Counted from the stretch's first letter, positions 1 through 8,994 are shown. The stretch: 64,000 nt of DNA from Bacteroidota bacterium (GCA_018818065.1 JAHISV010000009.1:304867-368866); one strand, 5' to 3'. The notes: generated from the sequence alone by a model not told the origin. Made by a program: numbers and translations.

Positions 1-243
1 TTGATGAGTTTGATCGAGATAAACCGTGTATGGATCGAGAGAAGAAAGCATGCCTTTAATTCCCTCTTCCATAAAAGTCTCTGGATTTATGTTATCCACA
101 TAATTTATTGCCGTTTCTCTGTATACTCTTCCGAATAACTCAATACTCTTATTGATTTTAAAATATATATCAGAATCGCTGGTTAAAAACCCTGTGAATA
201 AAAATGCCGTAGTAACAAGCAAATATCTATATGATAATTTCAT
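1..243 (-). CDS. S41-family C-terminal processing protease, N-terminal fragment (runs off left edge)
   Basis: An open frame starts at an ATG (complement of 241-243) and stays open to the window edge, giving 81 residues. A hydrophobic signal or anchor segment covers about residues 7-21. It is followed by a helical region and the sequence GMLSSLDPYTVYL. In the S41/CtpA family this kind of motif lies just before the PDZ domain, with a preceding YVD-type motif that is also present here (NYVDNINPE). The catalytic Ser/Lys region is outside the window. The start codon overlaps the tmk stop codon by one base (TAATG), suggesting translational coupling. The family call rests on motif resemblance in a short fragment. 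Confidence 0.75.
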   Translation of the reverse strand, partial: MKLSYRYLLVTTAFLFTGFLTSDSDIYFKINKSIELFGRVYRETAINYVDNINPETFMEEGIKGMLSSLDPYTVYLDQTHQ

Positions 244-875
244 TAATCTACTCCCTTTAAGCTGGAATCCAATTGTCTTAATTCACGAACTATTATATTC
301 CGTATATCATCAATAGGTTTCAAACCATCAATTCTTTTTATTCGTTCAAATTCCTCTGTTAACTTACAATACCCTTCGCGTACTTTTTGGTAAAACACAT
401 TTTTAGACAATTCAATTCTATCCAGATTTTGCCTGCCGGAATTCTGTTTCCGTTTATCAGAGTCTTCAACAGGAATATCAAGAAAAAATGTAACATCGGG
501 AGTAACTCCGCTCAAAACAAAGTCTTGTAGATGGACAACAAAATCCAGGTCAATACCCCTGCCATATCCCTGATATGCAATTGATGAATCATGCAATCTG
601 TCAGCAATTACAAAATACCCATCATCCAGGTGAGGTTTGATTACATCGTTAACCAGTTGTGCTCTGCTTGCGGCAAAAAGAAGAAGCTCAGTCTTTATAT
701 TCATTCCCTCATTGTCTTTATCAAGAAGAATCTTTCTGATTTTTTCTGATATTTTCGTCCCGCCGGGTTCGCGAATTATTTTAACTTTTTTATTTTGCTG
801 AACTAAATACTCTTTCAATAATTTTACCTGAGTAGATTTACCGCAAAAATCAATTCCTTCAAACGTTATGAACAT
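243..875 (-). CDS. tmk: Thymidylate kinase
   Basis: Phosphorylates dTMP to dTDP using ATP in the cytoplasmic dTTP pathway. The 210-residue length is normal for bacterial Tmk. The P-loop GIDFCGKS spans residues 7-14, preceded by the typical TFE. The DR motif sits in IADRLHDSS, followed by the AYQGYGRG dTMP-binding segment. The P-loop has Phe-Cys where many Tmk proteins have Gly-Ala or Gly-Ser, but it still fits GxxxxGKS. It begins one base after the YbbR-like gene ends, and its stop overlaps the start of the S41 protease, so the three probably form one transcript. Confidence 0.96.
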   Translation of the reverse strand: MFITFEGIDFCGKSTQVKLLKEYLVQQNKKVKIIREPGGTKISEKIRKILLDKDNEGMNIKTELLLFAASRAQLVNDVIKPHLDDGYFVIADRLHDSSIAYQGYGRGIDLDFVVHLQDFVLSGVTPDVTFFLDIPVEDSDKRKQNSGRQNLDRIELSKNVFYQKVREGYCKLTEEFERIKRIDGLKPIDDIRNIIVRELRQLDSSLKGVD

Positions 876-876
876 A

Positions 877-1788
877 TTAGTATTGTTTTATTATATAGCC
901 TAGTGATTTTGGGTTGAAATCAATTAGAGTTGTATTTTCGGGGATGGTGATGTGAGGTATCAGGCTGCCGGTTGTATCCGTAATCGCTTCCATAAAACTA
1001 ACCTGGGATTTTACAGAGTTGTCATCCAATTGCCCTAACACATTAATTCCGCCCCTAATGACAACCGTAATTTTATTTGGGAAAAGCAAAAGCTCTCTCC
1101 GTCTTGGTACATCATTAATTACAACTTCTACATTTTCAAAAGATTTATCTACAATTTTTTGAACTTCGAATTCAATGGTACAAATATTATGAGACATCAC
1201 AATATCCGGAATTGCCTTAATTTCAATTTGTTGATAAACCCCTTTTTCAAGATTTTCAAAATGGAATAACTTGGTAGTTAAAAAATTGATACTGTCAACT
1301 TTACTGGAAGCTCCGGAAATTTTAACAGTGTCATTATGAACCTGAACGGCTGAAACTAATCCATAGCCTTCTTTAAAATCTATTTTTACATCTGGTTTAA
1401 CTAATACTTCCCTTGTTACCACCCGCTCTACTGTATAATTTACCTGAGCCGGTTGGATATCTGTAACCTGCAATGTAGATGTCAACCAGGAATTTCCATC
1501 AATTGCATTTCTTAAAATGTATTTATGCTTACCTGTTCTATATTCCGGCGAAAGCATATATGCCGGATTCCTGCCATAAGTCAGTTGGGCTAACTGCCAG
1601 CCTCCACCTTTAAGGCTTATTTCAATAAACCTGGGGGAACAATCGCCAATTGCATAGTTTTCAGGTATATCAACAAACATTACAGGTAATGTTAGAGTAG
1701 TAAAATATTCTTCCGACAAGGAAGTAAATACCCATAGCAAAGTGGATAAGAAGGTTATTAAAATTATTGTTGTAAGCTTTTTATTCAT
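877..1788 (-). CDS. YbbR-like domain membrane-anchored protein
   Basis: A 303-residue protein with one N-terminal transmembrane segment (about residues 7-24) and an otherwise extracytoplasmic beta-rich body. The repeated pattern of hydrophobic strands with a VKISGxxxxVDxI-like segment (VKISGASSKVDSI, about 157-169) is typical of YbbR repeats. YbbR proteins of other bacteria partner with the diadenylate cyclase CdaA, but no cyclase is visible here, so no such role is claimed. It sits directly upstream of tmk with a one-base gap. Downstream of the neighbouring shell gene lies a terminator hairpin (1801-1828) that separates this gene from the BMC operon. Confidence 0.7.
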   Translation of the reverse strand: MNKKLTTIILITFLSTLLWVFTSLSEEYFTTLTLPVMFVDIPENYAIGDCSPRFIEISLKGGGWQLAQLTYGRNPAYMLSPEYRTGKHKYILRNAIDGNSWLTSTLQVTDIQPAQVNYTVERVVTREVLVKPDVKIDFKEGYGLVSAVQVHNDTVKISGASSKVDSINFLTTKLFHFENLEKGVYQQIEIKAIPDIVMSHNICTIEFEVQKIVDKSFENVEVVINDVPRRRELLLFPNKITVVIRGGINVLGQLDDNSVKSQVSFMEAITDTTGSLIPHITIPENTTLIDFNPKSLGYIIKQY

Positions 1789-1800
1789 GCTTCTAAATAT

Positions 1801-1828
1801 AAAAAAACTCCATCTGAAGTGGAGTTTT
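1801..1828 (-). terminator. Intrinsic terminator after the microcompartment shell genes
   Basis: A 9-bp perfect stem (1804-1812 paired with 1820-1828) encloses a 7-base loop. The stem contains ACTCC/GGAGT and is flanked by A and T tracts. Read on the minus strand, the hairpin is followed by a T run and lies 25 bases after the stop of the second shell gene. The A/T tracts on both sides may let it work in both directions. Confidence 0.75.
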
Positions 1829-1853
1829 AATTTGAAAATTATTTATCAAACGA

Positions 1854-2477
1854 TTATTGAATCAATTTGAAATACTCTAACAATACCTGCCTGTTAGCTC
1901 TGGAGATGTCCCTACCCTTGATAGGGAATTTGTCAAAATTGCGCGCTAAATGCCTTAGTTCATGCACATTTAACTTTTCCAATTCCTCATAAGAGGGAAT
2001 ATCTTCATGAGTAATTTGGGCAGAATCAATTTCTTCTGGATCTATGTCATCTTCAATATTAATTTCGTCAGACTCATTTACAGCAGCAGCATTAATAATT
2101 TCGTCTTTGCTGACTTTCTCTTCCGGTTTTTCTTCCTGACTAAAAAGATTTGCTTCTTCAGATTTTACCGGCTTCACATCCTTTTTGCGTGATATTACAA
2201 TAATCCGGTCATTTTGAGTTATTAGCTGTTCAATCTCTTCAGAAGGGCGTGGAATAACATGAGTTGAAACAAGCTGCCCTACACGACTAGCAGCGGCTGC
2301 TCCCGCGTCAACAGCAGATTTTACTGCGGCAACATCACCGACAATCTTTACGGTAACCAGAGTAGCAGTACTTTTCTCTTTGGATACAAGTTTAACATTG
2401 GCTGCCTTTAGCATAGCATCGGCAGCCTCTATTGCACCTATTAAACCTTTTGTCTCAATTAAACCTAAAGCTAACAT
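1854..2477 (-). CDS. BMC-domain shell protein with acidic linker and C-terminal helical (Rho_N/SAP-like) domain
   Basis: Residues 1 to about 90 are a bacterial microcompartment (BMC) domain with the hallmark pattern [22 protein letters not shown], a central [11 protein letters not shown] strand-helix, and [11 protein letters not shown] at the end. Unlike the neighbouring 93-residue shell protein it continues for about 115 residues. An acidic, Glu/Asp-rich linker (about 105-160) is followed by a compact helical domain (about 162-207, [19 protein letters not shown] onward) resembling Rho_N/SAP-type folds. Some shell proteins, such as EutK and PduK types, also carry extra C-terminal domains. Such a tail could recruit cargo or bind nucleic acid; that is inference. 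The gap to the upstream shell gene is 8 bases. Confidence 0.88.
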   Translation of the reverse strand: MLALGLIETKGLIGAIEAADAMLKAANVKLVSKEKSTATLVTVKIVGDVAAVKSAVDAGAAAASRVGQLVSTHVIPRPSEEIEQLITQNDRIIVISRKKDVKPVKSEEANLFSQEEKPEEKVSKDEIINAAAVNESDEINIEDDIDPEEIDSAQITHEDIPSYEELEKLNVHELRHLARNFDKFPIKGRDISRANRQVLLEYFKLIQ

Positions 2478-2485
2478 GCTCTAAA

Positions 2486-2767
2486 TTATTTTGATCTTTG
2501 AGGAAGGATAATCTCAACGTCGGCATGCGGACGAGGAATTACGTGAACAGAAACTAATTCACCAACTCTTTGTGCCGCGGCTGCTCCGGCATCAGTTGCA
2601 GCTTTAACAGCACCAACATCTCCTCTAACCATTACGGTAACAAAACCACCGCCAATTGTTTCTTTTCCAATTAACTCAACTTTTGCTGCTTTAACCATTG
2701 CATCCGCAGCTTCTATCGCACCAACTAATCCTTTGGTTTCAACCATTCCGAGTGCATCAAGTGTCAT
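2486..2767 (-). CDS. Hexameric microcompartment shell protein (BMC-H, PduA/EutM type)
   Basis: A 93-residue single-BMC-domain protein of the usual length. The N-terminal [23 protein letters not shown] motif, the [16 protein letters not shown] core and the HVIPRPH terminus match canonical BMC-H hexamers that tile the flat facets of microcompartment shells. It is the first gene of a two-gene shell operon, with a Shine-Dalgarno AGGAG nine bases before the ATG. No BMC-P pentamer, aldehyde dehydrogenase or signature enzyme is encoded nearby, so the metabolic type of the compartment cannot be read from this window. Confidence 0.96.
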   Translation of the reverse strand: MTLDALGMVETKGLVGAIEAADAMVKAAKVELIGKETIGGGFVTVMVRGDVGAVKAATDAGAAAAQRVGELVSVHVIPRPHADVEIILPQRSK

Positions 2768-2805
2768 TTATCTGTGCTCCTAATTAATGGAATTATTTCT
2801 TGTCG

Positions 2806-2834
2806 AAAATACTCTATAAAGCCAAAAATGTCAA
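2806..2834 (-). promoter_or_regulatory. Candidate sigma70-type promoter of the shell operon
   Basis: On the minus strand a perfect TTGACA (complement of 2829-2834) is followed after exactly 17 bases by TATTTT (complement of 2806-2811). The start of the first shell gene lies about 40 bases downstream. The box overlaps a tandem repeat described separately. Confidence 0.5.
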
Positions 2835-2853
2835 TTATAAAGTTAAAAATGTC
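2815..2853 (-). repeat. Tandem direct repeat upstream of the shell genes (possible operator)
   Basis: Two copies of an 18-base unit, GACATTTTTnnCTTTATA on the minus strand, lie at 2836-2853 and 2815-2832. They match at 16 of 18 positions and have a 21-base period, two helical turns. The downstream copy overlaps the candidate -35 box, an arrangement that would suit a regulator binding in tandem. Function is inferred. Confidence 0.5.
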
Positions 2854-2882
2854 TGATTATGAATGGATATGGATTGATTTAG

Positions 2883-3317
2883 TTATGATCCCAAATCAAG
2901 ATAATCCTGTAAAATGATTGCAGCTGCATTTTTATCAACCAGTCCCTTATCCCTGCGCTTCTTTTTTGAAGGAACTGACTCAATTATTCTCTGCATAGCA
3001 ATATCTGATGAGTATCTTTCGTCAGAGTATTCAATTGGAACTTTCACTCTCTTTTCCAATTCCGCCCTAAATTTTTCCACAAGCCTTGTGCTGGAAGAAG
3101 CCTCACCACTTTCCTTAAGCGGATATCCGAGGACGATTTTGGTTATCTGATATTCATCAAATAATAAGAGGAATTCTTCCCAAAATCTCTGGTCATTATT
3201 GATAGTCTTTAATGGAGAGGCAAACATCATCAAGGGATCTGTTATGGCAATGCCGACTCGTTTTTCACCATAATCTACACCTAGTAATCTATCTTCTTTA
3301 CCAAAAAAATTATCCAT
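2883..3317 (-). CDS. ruvX: RuvX/YqgF-family Holliday-junction-resolvase-like nuclease
   Basis: RNase H-fold protein of the YqgF family, implicated in 16S rRNA 5'-end processing and proposed as a Holliday junction resolvase. Visible motifs are LGVDYGEKRVGIAITDP with the first catalytic Asp, VLGYPL, DERYSS, and the C-terminal VDKNAAAIILQDYL with the last acidic residue. I chose the ATG at 3317 because the family normally begins just before the LGVDYG strand. This gives 144 residues and an 8-base overlap with the end of the relA/spoT gene. A frame extending to 3350 would add 11 residues that look non-conserved. Overlap implies translational coupling to the upstream gene. Confidence 0.92.
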   Translation of the reverse strand: MDNFFGKEDRLLGVDYGEKRVGIAITDPLMMFASPLKTINNDQRFWEEFLLLFDEYQITKIVLGYPLKESGEASSSTRLVEKFRAELEKRVKVPIEYSDERYSSDIAMQRIIESVPSKKKRRDKGLVDKNAAAIILQDYLDLGS

Positions 3318-5493
3318 TGGATTGTGTATTCTCCCCATCGAATCTTTCAACCGCGAAAATAGCCTTATGCTTTTTCAATTTTTCTATCAGTCTATTCAAG
3401 TGATCCAGATCCTCTACGAAGACGGAGATTGTGCCATGAAAAACAGAATCTGTCGAATGCATATTAATGGCTTTAATGTTAGTATTTCGATATGTCGTAA
3501 TACTATTTGAGATATTATTTAAAAGCCCCGGAGTGTCTTCTCCTCGAATACGAATACCAGCAACGAATAATGAACCTCGCTGCCCCGGCCATTCAACAGG
3601 AATTATTTTATTGCTGGCTATCTTTGCCATGTTAATAAGGTTAACACAATCTTTTCTATGAATTTTTATCCCTTCACCAATGGTAATGTAGCCAACAATC
3701 GGATCACCAGGTACCGGGTTACAGCATTTACTGTAATTGTATACAATTCCCTTATGGTCTCCATCAACAACCACACCACCGGCAGTGTTGCGGGCAATAT
3801 CAGCAAATTTTTCAAATTCCAACTCATCTTCACCCTGCTCCGGTGAATCAATTTTTGGTTTCAGCAATTCATCAAGGTTTACTTTATCATGATATATTGC
3901 TGTGAAAAACGACTGTAAATTTCCATGTTTTGCTTTTCTGGCAATTTTTGCAGAATCATCAGAAGAAAATGAAAGTTTTAATTTTTTTAGTTTCTTTTCC
4001 CAAATCTCTCTTCCGGCATCAGCAATCTTCTCTTCTTCCTTATTAAGATATTTCCTGATGTTGGATCTTGCCTTATGCGTTTTTACAAAGCGCAGCCAAC
4101 TTTTATTTGGGTGCTGGTTTTTTGATGTTATGATTTCTACCTGGTCACCACTATGTAGTACGGAATCCAGGGGAACAATTTTACCATTTACTTTTGCCCC
4201 AATGCAGTTATAACCAACCTTGCTGTGTACTTCGTAGGCAAAATCGACCGGCGTTGACTTTTTGGGTAGTCTTTTTAAATCACCACCGGGAGTAAAGATA
4301 TAAATTTCGTCCTGGTAGAGGTTCAACTCAAAACTATCAAGAATTTCCTTTGTGGCTTCATCCTTAGTAACGTTCTCGAAAATGTCTCTTATCCAGTTTA
4401 CCCAATCTTCAAGTTCAGTATCATTGGAAGACATATTCTCTTTATACTTCCAATGGGCAGCCACACCACACTCGCCAATTTCATGCATTTTACGTGTGCG
4501 TATCTGAATCTCTATCATCTTTCCGTTTTCATCTATAACAGTGTTATGTATCGACTGATAATTATTCTTTTTAGGAATTGAGATATAATCCTTGAACCGG
4601 TCAGGAATGGGACGATAGAGCTGATTTATAATTCCTAAAATATAATAACACTGGTTCGGGTCATCATCTTCCAGAATAATCCGGACAGCCAATAAATCAT
4701 AAATGTTTTCAAAATCAGTTTGAAGTTTAACCATTTTGCGATAAATACTATAGAGGTGTTTAGCCCTGCTCCCTATTTCAAATTCAAGTTTATGCTCCTT
4801 CAATTTCTCTGTAATAGGTTTACAGAACTTTGCCAGATAACCTTCTCTTTCTTTTCTTTTGTTTTTTAACTTTTTTGCTAATTCTTCGTAGGTTTCATGA
4901 TCAAGATACTTGAAAGCAAGATCTTCCATTTCCCATTTAATTTTACCAAGACCAAATCGGTGAGCAAAGGGAGCATATATTTCAAGGGTTTCTTTAGAAA
5001 TGCGCTGCTGCTTTTGGGGATGCACAAACTCCAAAGTACGCATGTTGTGAAGACGATCAGCGAATTTAACAAGGATTACTCTTACATCCTTAACCATGGA
5101 GAGGAGCAATTTACGATAGTTTTCCGCCTGGGTAATTTCCTGTCCTATAAATACACCACCAATTTTTGTTACTCCATCAACAATGTTGGCGACTTCCTGG
5201 TTAAACTCTTTTGCAATAAAATCCAGACTAATTTCGGCATCCTCAACAACATCATGCAATAATGCACTTACAACGGAAAAATGATCCAGAGGGATTTCCC
5301 TGGCGATTATCATGGCCACTTCAAATGGATGATTAAAATATGGTTCGCCCGAGGCACGGAAATGATTTTTATGAGCCTCAGCGCTTAGCATGAAACTCTT
5401 CTTTATCATCTCCTCATCAACACTGGGAAGATTCTCATTACATGCCTCTAAAAGATCTGAAAGCATTCTGGTATGTTTGGACGAAAGAGTCAT
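3310..5493 (-). CDS. relA: Bifunctional (p)ppGpp synthetase/hydrolase (RelA/SpoT family)
   Basis: Controls the stringent-response alarmone. The 727-residue length is normal for long RSH enzymes. Domains in order: HD hydrolase with an intact metal site (H55, H80-D81, E84-D85, later FADRLHN); synthetase domain (GSRAKHLYSIYRKM, then IPKKNNYQSIHNTV and EIQIRT); TGS domain (IYIFTPGGDLKRLPK); a zinc-finger-like segment (YSKCCNPVPGDPIVGY); and a C-terminal ACT domain (about 655-720). Both catalytic halves look intact, so it is predicted to synthesise and degrade (p)ppGpp. It overlaps ruvX by 8 bases. No convincing Shine-Dalgarno precedes its ATG. Confidence 0.95.
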   Translation of the reverse strand: MTLSSKHTRMLSDLLEACNENLPSVDEEMIKKSFMLSAEAHKNHFRASGEPYFNHPFEVAMIIAREIPLDHFSVVSALLHDVVEDAEISLDFIAKEFNQEVANIVDGVTKIGGVFIGQEITQAENYRKLLLSMVKDVRVILVKFADRLHNMRTLEFVHPQKQQRISKETLEIYAPFAHRFGLGKIKWEMEDLAFKYLDHETYEELAKKLKNKRKEREGYLAKFCKPITEKLKEHKLEFEIGSRAKHLYSIYRKMVKLQTDFENIYDLLAVRIILEDDDPNQCYYILGIINQLYRPIPDRFKDYISIPKKNNYQSIHNTVIDENGKMIEIQIRTRKMHEIGECGVAAHWKYKENMSSNDTELEDWVNWIRDIFENVTKDEATKEILDSFELNLYQDEIYIFTPGGDLKRLPKKSTPVDFAYEVHSKVGYNCIGAKVNGKIVPLDSVLHSGDQVEIITSKNQHPNKSWLRFVKTHKARSNIRKYLNKEEEKIADAGREIWEKKLKKLKLSFSSDDSAKIARKAKHGNLQSFFTAIYHDKVNLDELLKPKIDSPEQGEDELEFEKFADIARNTAGGVVVDGDHKGIVYNYSKCCNPVPGDPIVGYITIGEGIKIHRKDCVNLINMAKIASNKIIPVEWPGQRGSLFVAGIRIRGEDTPGLLNNISNSITTYRNTNIKAINMHSTDSVFHGTISVFVEDLDHLNRLIEKLKKHKAIFAVERFDGENTQSNG

Positions 5494-5599
5494 ATTTTAA
5501 GTGGCTTTATATATTAAAAATACTTGTTCAGTAAAAAAGTCAATCAATAATTTTAATGATCCGATTCATTATTACAAATCGAGGATAAAAAAAGTTCTA

Positions 5600-6232
5600 T
5601 TAAACTTTTAGAGTGCCGTAATTTCTGTCGCCAGCATCACCAAGTCCCGGAACAATATAACCATTCTCATTCAGTTCGCGGTCAAGCGCGGCTGTATAAA
5701 TGTTTACATCAGGATGGTCTCTAGCAAGTTTATTCACTCCTTCGGGAGCAGTAATTAAATTTGCCATAACAAGATCCTTTGCGCCCCTTTCTTTCAAATG
5801 GTCGAAAGCCGCTGAGGCACTTCCACCGGTAGCAAGCATCGGATCAAGCAGAATAACTTTGGCAACATCAAGGTTTTGAGGTGTTTTGTAGTAATAATCT
5901 ACAGGCTTTAGAGTACTTTCATCTCTTTGTAAACCAATGTGTCCAACCTTTGCTTCCGGGAGCATTTCCAGAAAAGCACTAATCATGCTTAAACCGGCAC
6001 GCAGAACCGGAACCAGAACAACAGGATGAGAAATTCTGTAACCATTTGTTTTTTCCAAAGGAGTATCAACTTCGTATTCTTCAGTTCTGAAAGTTTTTGA
6101 AATTTCAATTGCCAAAGCATAAGAAATTCTCTTTAATGCCAGCCTGAAAAAATGCTCCATAGTGGCTTTGTCTCTTAAAATAGTTACATCTGTTCTGACT
6201 AAAGGATTATCAAGCAAAATTAAATTTTTCAT
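5600..6232 (-). CDS. upp: Uracil phosphoribosyltransferase
   Basis: Converts uracil and PRPP to UMP for pyrimidine salvage. The 210-residue length matches bacterial Upp. The PRPP-binding loop is VILLDPMLATGGSA (the family's LDPMLATGGS), and the uracil-binding C-terminal motif GLGDAGDRNYGT is intact. It begins two bases after the stop of the flavoprotein gene upstream, so the two are probably cotranscribed, though no functional link is evident. Confidence 0.97.
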   Translation of the reverse strand: MKNLILLDNPLVRTDVTILRDKATMEHFFRLALKRISYALAIEISKTFRTEEYEVDTPLEKTNGYRISHPVVLVPVLRAGLSMISAFLEMLPEAKVGHIGLQRDESTLKPVDYYYKTPQNLDVAKVILLDPMLATGGSASAAFDHLKERGAKDLVMANLITAPEGVNKLARDHPDVNIYTAALDRELNENGYIVPGLGDAGDRNYGTLKV

Positions 6233-6234
6233 TT

Positions 6235-7599
6235 CTAACTCCTTTGAGCTTTTCTTCCCAGATAAGAAAGAAGATTGACGAATGGTGAATTAGGAGGCGT
6301 ATAATTGTAGCTTGCTACAGCTAAATCAGATACAGTTCCTGACTTTTGTATTAGAAGAGAAATAATATCTGCGTACCCAACCACTTCCTGCTGTCCGCAA
6401 AAACTTGCTCCTAAAACTCTTTCGTTATTTTTATCGAACACTATTTTACCGAAAACGGAGGTGCTATTTGGCATTACCTTAACAAGATTAGGCAATGAAC
6501 CCATAACCGAATCAGCACCTGCAGTTACTTTTTTTGCTTCATCAAGTGTTAACCCAACAGTGGTGATAACATTACCAAACAGATTGACGGCAGCGTTTTT
6601 AATAATTGGATTAACCTGTTCCCTGCCTCCGGCAGCATTTGAACCGGCAACATGACCAAAGGCATGAGCCATGGTGGCCTGAGGAAGATAAATATCCTTG
6701 TTTGTAATTGCCTCTTTAATTTCAACCAAATCGCCAGCTGCAAAGATATTAGGAATAGAGGTTCGCATATATTTGTCTACTTTTACACCACCAAATTTAC
6801 CAAGAGACAAACCACAGCTGAGAGCCAATCCATTATTGGGGGCAACACCAACCGAAACAAGAACCAGATCGCTTTCTATAATTCTGCTATCCAGGACAAA
6901 ACTAGACACCCTGTCACCAGAATAATTAATTTTCGGCTCATCCATTCTACCATGAAAACCGATTCCGAGTTTTACCATATTCTCCAGGACAATCCCTCTA
7001 ATCTCATCATCATAACCCGGTAGTGGTCCACTCATTCTCTCAACAACGGTAACTTTCATACCCAGCTTATGAAATGCATCGGCAGTTTCTAGTCCGATAT
7101 ATCCGGCACCAAGAACTACTACATTCCTTACATTATTCTCTGAGAGGTATTTTTGGATTTTTAAATAATCAGTTATGGATTTAAGATAAAATGCGTTATC
7201 AAGAAGTTTACTGAAGTGAGGGTATTTTTTTGAAACAGAACCCGTAGCTAGTATCAGGCTATCATACTCATGTTCAGTCGTTTCATTATTTTTAAGTGAT
7301 GTTACTCTAATCTTTTTTTGCTTACTGTCTATCGAATTCACAACATGGTTTGTAAAGACTTCCACGCCCTTCTGCTTCTGGAAAGATTCACTATTGAAGA
7401 AAACAATTTTATTATAATCGTCAATTTCTCCTGAAATCAGATAGGGGAGTTCGCAAGTACCTGTTGAGATAAACTCGCCAGCTTCAAATAAAATAACTTT
7501 AGCTTCGGGGTTTACTCTTTTGGCCTTGGCGGCGGCGGCAGGGCCAGCTGCATTGCCGCCAACTATTATTATTTTTTTAGCGTTATGAACCATTTTCAA
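6235..7599 (-). CDS. CoA-disulfide reductase / NADH oxidase-like FAD-dependent pyridine nucleotide-disulfide oxidoreductase
   Basis: A 454-residue two-dinucleotide-fold flavoprotein. The N-terminal FAD motif IIVGGNAAGPAAAAKAK (about 11-27) is followed by a single redox cysteine, C49, in TGTCELPYLISG. This is the position used by CoA-disulfide reductases and NADH oxidases of this family. ATG start, ATGSVSKK, the NAD(P)-binding VVLGAGYIGLETADAFHKLG, and the second FAD motif IFAAGDL are all present. A C-terminal dimerisation domain follows. Substrate cannot be decided: CoA-disulfide, oxygen, persulfide or polysulfide are all known for relatives. Many relatives have SFxNCGLPYY around the cysteine; here it is STGTCELPYL. 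Confidence 0.85.
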   Translation of the reverse strand: MKMVHNAKKIIIVGGNAAGPAAAAKAKRVNPEAKVILFEAGEFISTGTCELPYLISGEIDDYNKIVFFNSESFQKQKGVEVFTNHVVNSIDSKQKKIRVTSLKNNETTEHEYDSLILATGSVSKKYPHFSKLLDNAFYLKSITDYLKIQKYLSENNVRNVVVLGAGYIGLETADAFHKLGMKVTVVERMSGPLPGYDDEIRGIVLENMVKLGIGFHGRMDEPKINYSGDRVSSFVLDSRIIESDLVLVSVGVAPNNGLALSCGLSLGKFGGVKVDKYMRTSIPNIFAAGDLVEIKEAITNKDIYLPQATMAHAFGHVAGSNAAGGREQVNPIIKNAAVNLFGNVITTVGLTLDEAKKVTAGADSVMGSLPNLVKVMPNSTSVFGKIVFDKNNERVLGASFCGQQEVVGYADIISLLIQKSGTVSDLAVASYNYTPPNSPFVNLLSYLGRKAQRS

Positions 7600-7663
7600 G
7601 TCGAATTTATCGAGCTAAATATAATGTTTTTATAACTAATTTATTAGTTATGAATTATGAGGC

Positions 7664-8977
7664 TTATTTCTCTTTAAAAGAAATTGTCATCGGTACACCT
7701 TCAAATCCATAATGTTTTCTGATCTGTTTTTCGAGAAAACGTTTATAGCTCTCAGGTATATACTTAGGCTCGTTAGCAAAAAAGAGAAAAACCGGATAAT
7801 GTTCACCAACCTGTGTAATAAACTTAATTTTAACCTCTTTCCCACTTGGAGTTGCCGGAGGTGGTACTTTTTGTATCTCTTCAAGTAATACGTCATTAAG
7901 TGTACTGGTTGGAATTTTCTTCGATCTTTCTTCATGCAACTTTTTGGCCATATCTATAAGTTTAAAGATACGCTGCTTTGTAAGTGCAGAAATAGTTGTA
8001 AAAGGAAGATAGTTTATACTTCCCAATTTATTCAGTATTTCTTCTTCTTTTTCCTTGGCAGTATTTGTTTCCTTCTCAATTAAATCCCACTTGTTAACCG
8101 CCAGAATTATGCCTTTACGCCGGTTTACAGCCTCGGAAATTATCATCTGATCCTGCTTCTCAAGTCCTTGTTCGGCATCAAGCAAAATGATAGCGACATC
8201 GCAAGACCACAATGCCCGGTAAGTTCTTACATTAGAGTAAAACTCAATATTTTCCTTTACCTTAGCCTTTTTTCTTAGACCGGCTGTATCAACTAAAATA
8301 ATTTCTTCGCCGTAATATTTAAGAACAGAGTCAATACTATCCCGTGTAGTACCGGGAATGTTAGTAACGATAGTTCTGTCGTAACCTAAAAGTGCGTTTG
8401 TTAAAGAAGATTTACCCACATTCGGGCGGCCGAGAACAGCAATCCTGAGACGCTTATCTTCCTCTGGTTCATCCTTATCAAAATCAAGCTTATTAACCAG
8501 GTCGTCAAGCAAATCACCAAGATTTCTTCCATTAAGTGCAGAGATATCTCTGATATCATTCATACCTAAGGTATAAAAGTCATTTACCAGCTCTTCGTGT
8601 TTGGGTGCATCTGCTTTATTAACTAAGGCATAAGTAGGTTTATTTGCTCTGCGCAGCATTTTAGCAACTTCTTCATCAATAGGTGTTAGTCCCTTTTTGC
8701 CATCCATAACAAATAGAATAGCATCGGCTTCCTCTGTAGCAATATCAACCTGCTCTCTTATTGCTATCTCAAAAAGATCTTTTGAATCAGGCACATACCC
8801 GCCCGTATCAATTACACGCATAAGGCGGCCGTTCCATTCCATTTCTCCGTATAAGCGATCTCGGGTAACACCACTGGAATCATCAACAATAGCATCATCA
8901 CTTTTTGTTAACCTGTTGTACAACGTAGATTTGCCAACATTAGGTCTTCCTACAATTACAACTATTGGTACACTCAT
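7664..8977 (-). CDS. der: Ribosome-assembly GTPase Der (EngA)
   Basis: Essential GTPase for 50S ribosomal subunit maturation. The 437-residue protein has the diagnostic tandem G domains. The first has G1 GRPNVGKS at residues 10-17, DTGG and NKAD. The second repeats GRPNVGKS at about 183-190, with DTAG and NKWD. A C-terminal KH-like domain (about 350-437) ends in FEGVPMTISFKEK. An AGGA Shine-Dalgarno lies about ten bases before the ATG. It lies 17 bases after the end of the DUF5683-like gene and may be read from the T9SS transcript. Confidence 0.97.
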   Translation of the reverse strand: MSVPIVVIVGRPNVGKSTLYNRLTKSDDAIVDDSSGVTRDRLYGEMEWNGRLMRVIDTGGYVPDSKDLFEIAIREQVDIATEEADAILFVMDGKKGLTPIDEEVAKMLRRANKPTYALVNKADAPKHEELVNDFYTLGMNDIRDISALNGRNLGDLLDDLVNKLDFDKDEPEEDKRLRIAVLGRPNVGKSSLTNALLGYDRTIVTNIPGTTRDSIDSVLKYYGEEIILVDTAGLRKKAKVKENIEFYSNVRTYRALWSCDVAIILLDAEQGLEKQDQMIISEAVNRRKGIILAVNKWDLIEKETNTAKEKEEEILNKLGSINYLPFTTISALTKQRIFKLIDMAKKLHEERSKKIPTSTLNDVLLEEIQKVPPPATPSGKEVKIKFITQVGEHYPVFLFFANEPKYIPESYKRFLEKQIRKHYGFEGVPMTISFKEK

Positions 8978-8994
8978 ATCAATCCATTCCTAAA

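Noticed and set aside
3318..3350. Longer RuvX start
   Set aside because: Adds residues outside the family's usual start and extends the overlap with relA/spoT; kept only as an alternative.
7632..7651. Perfect 8-bp AT-only inverted repeat between der and the flavoprotein gene
   Set aside because: All stem pairs but one are A-T and no T tract follows on the minus strand, so it is unlikely to be a terminator. Such palindromes are expected in AT-rich gaps.
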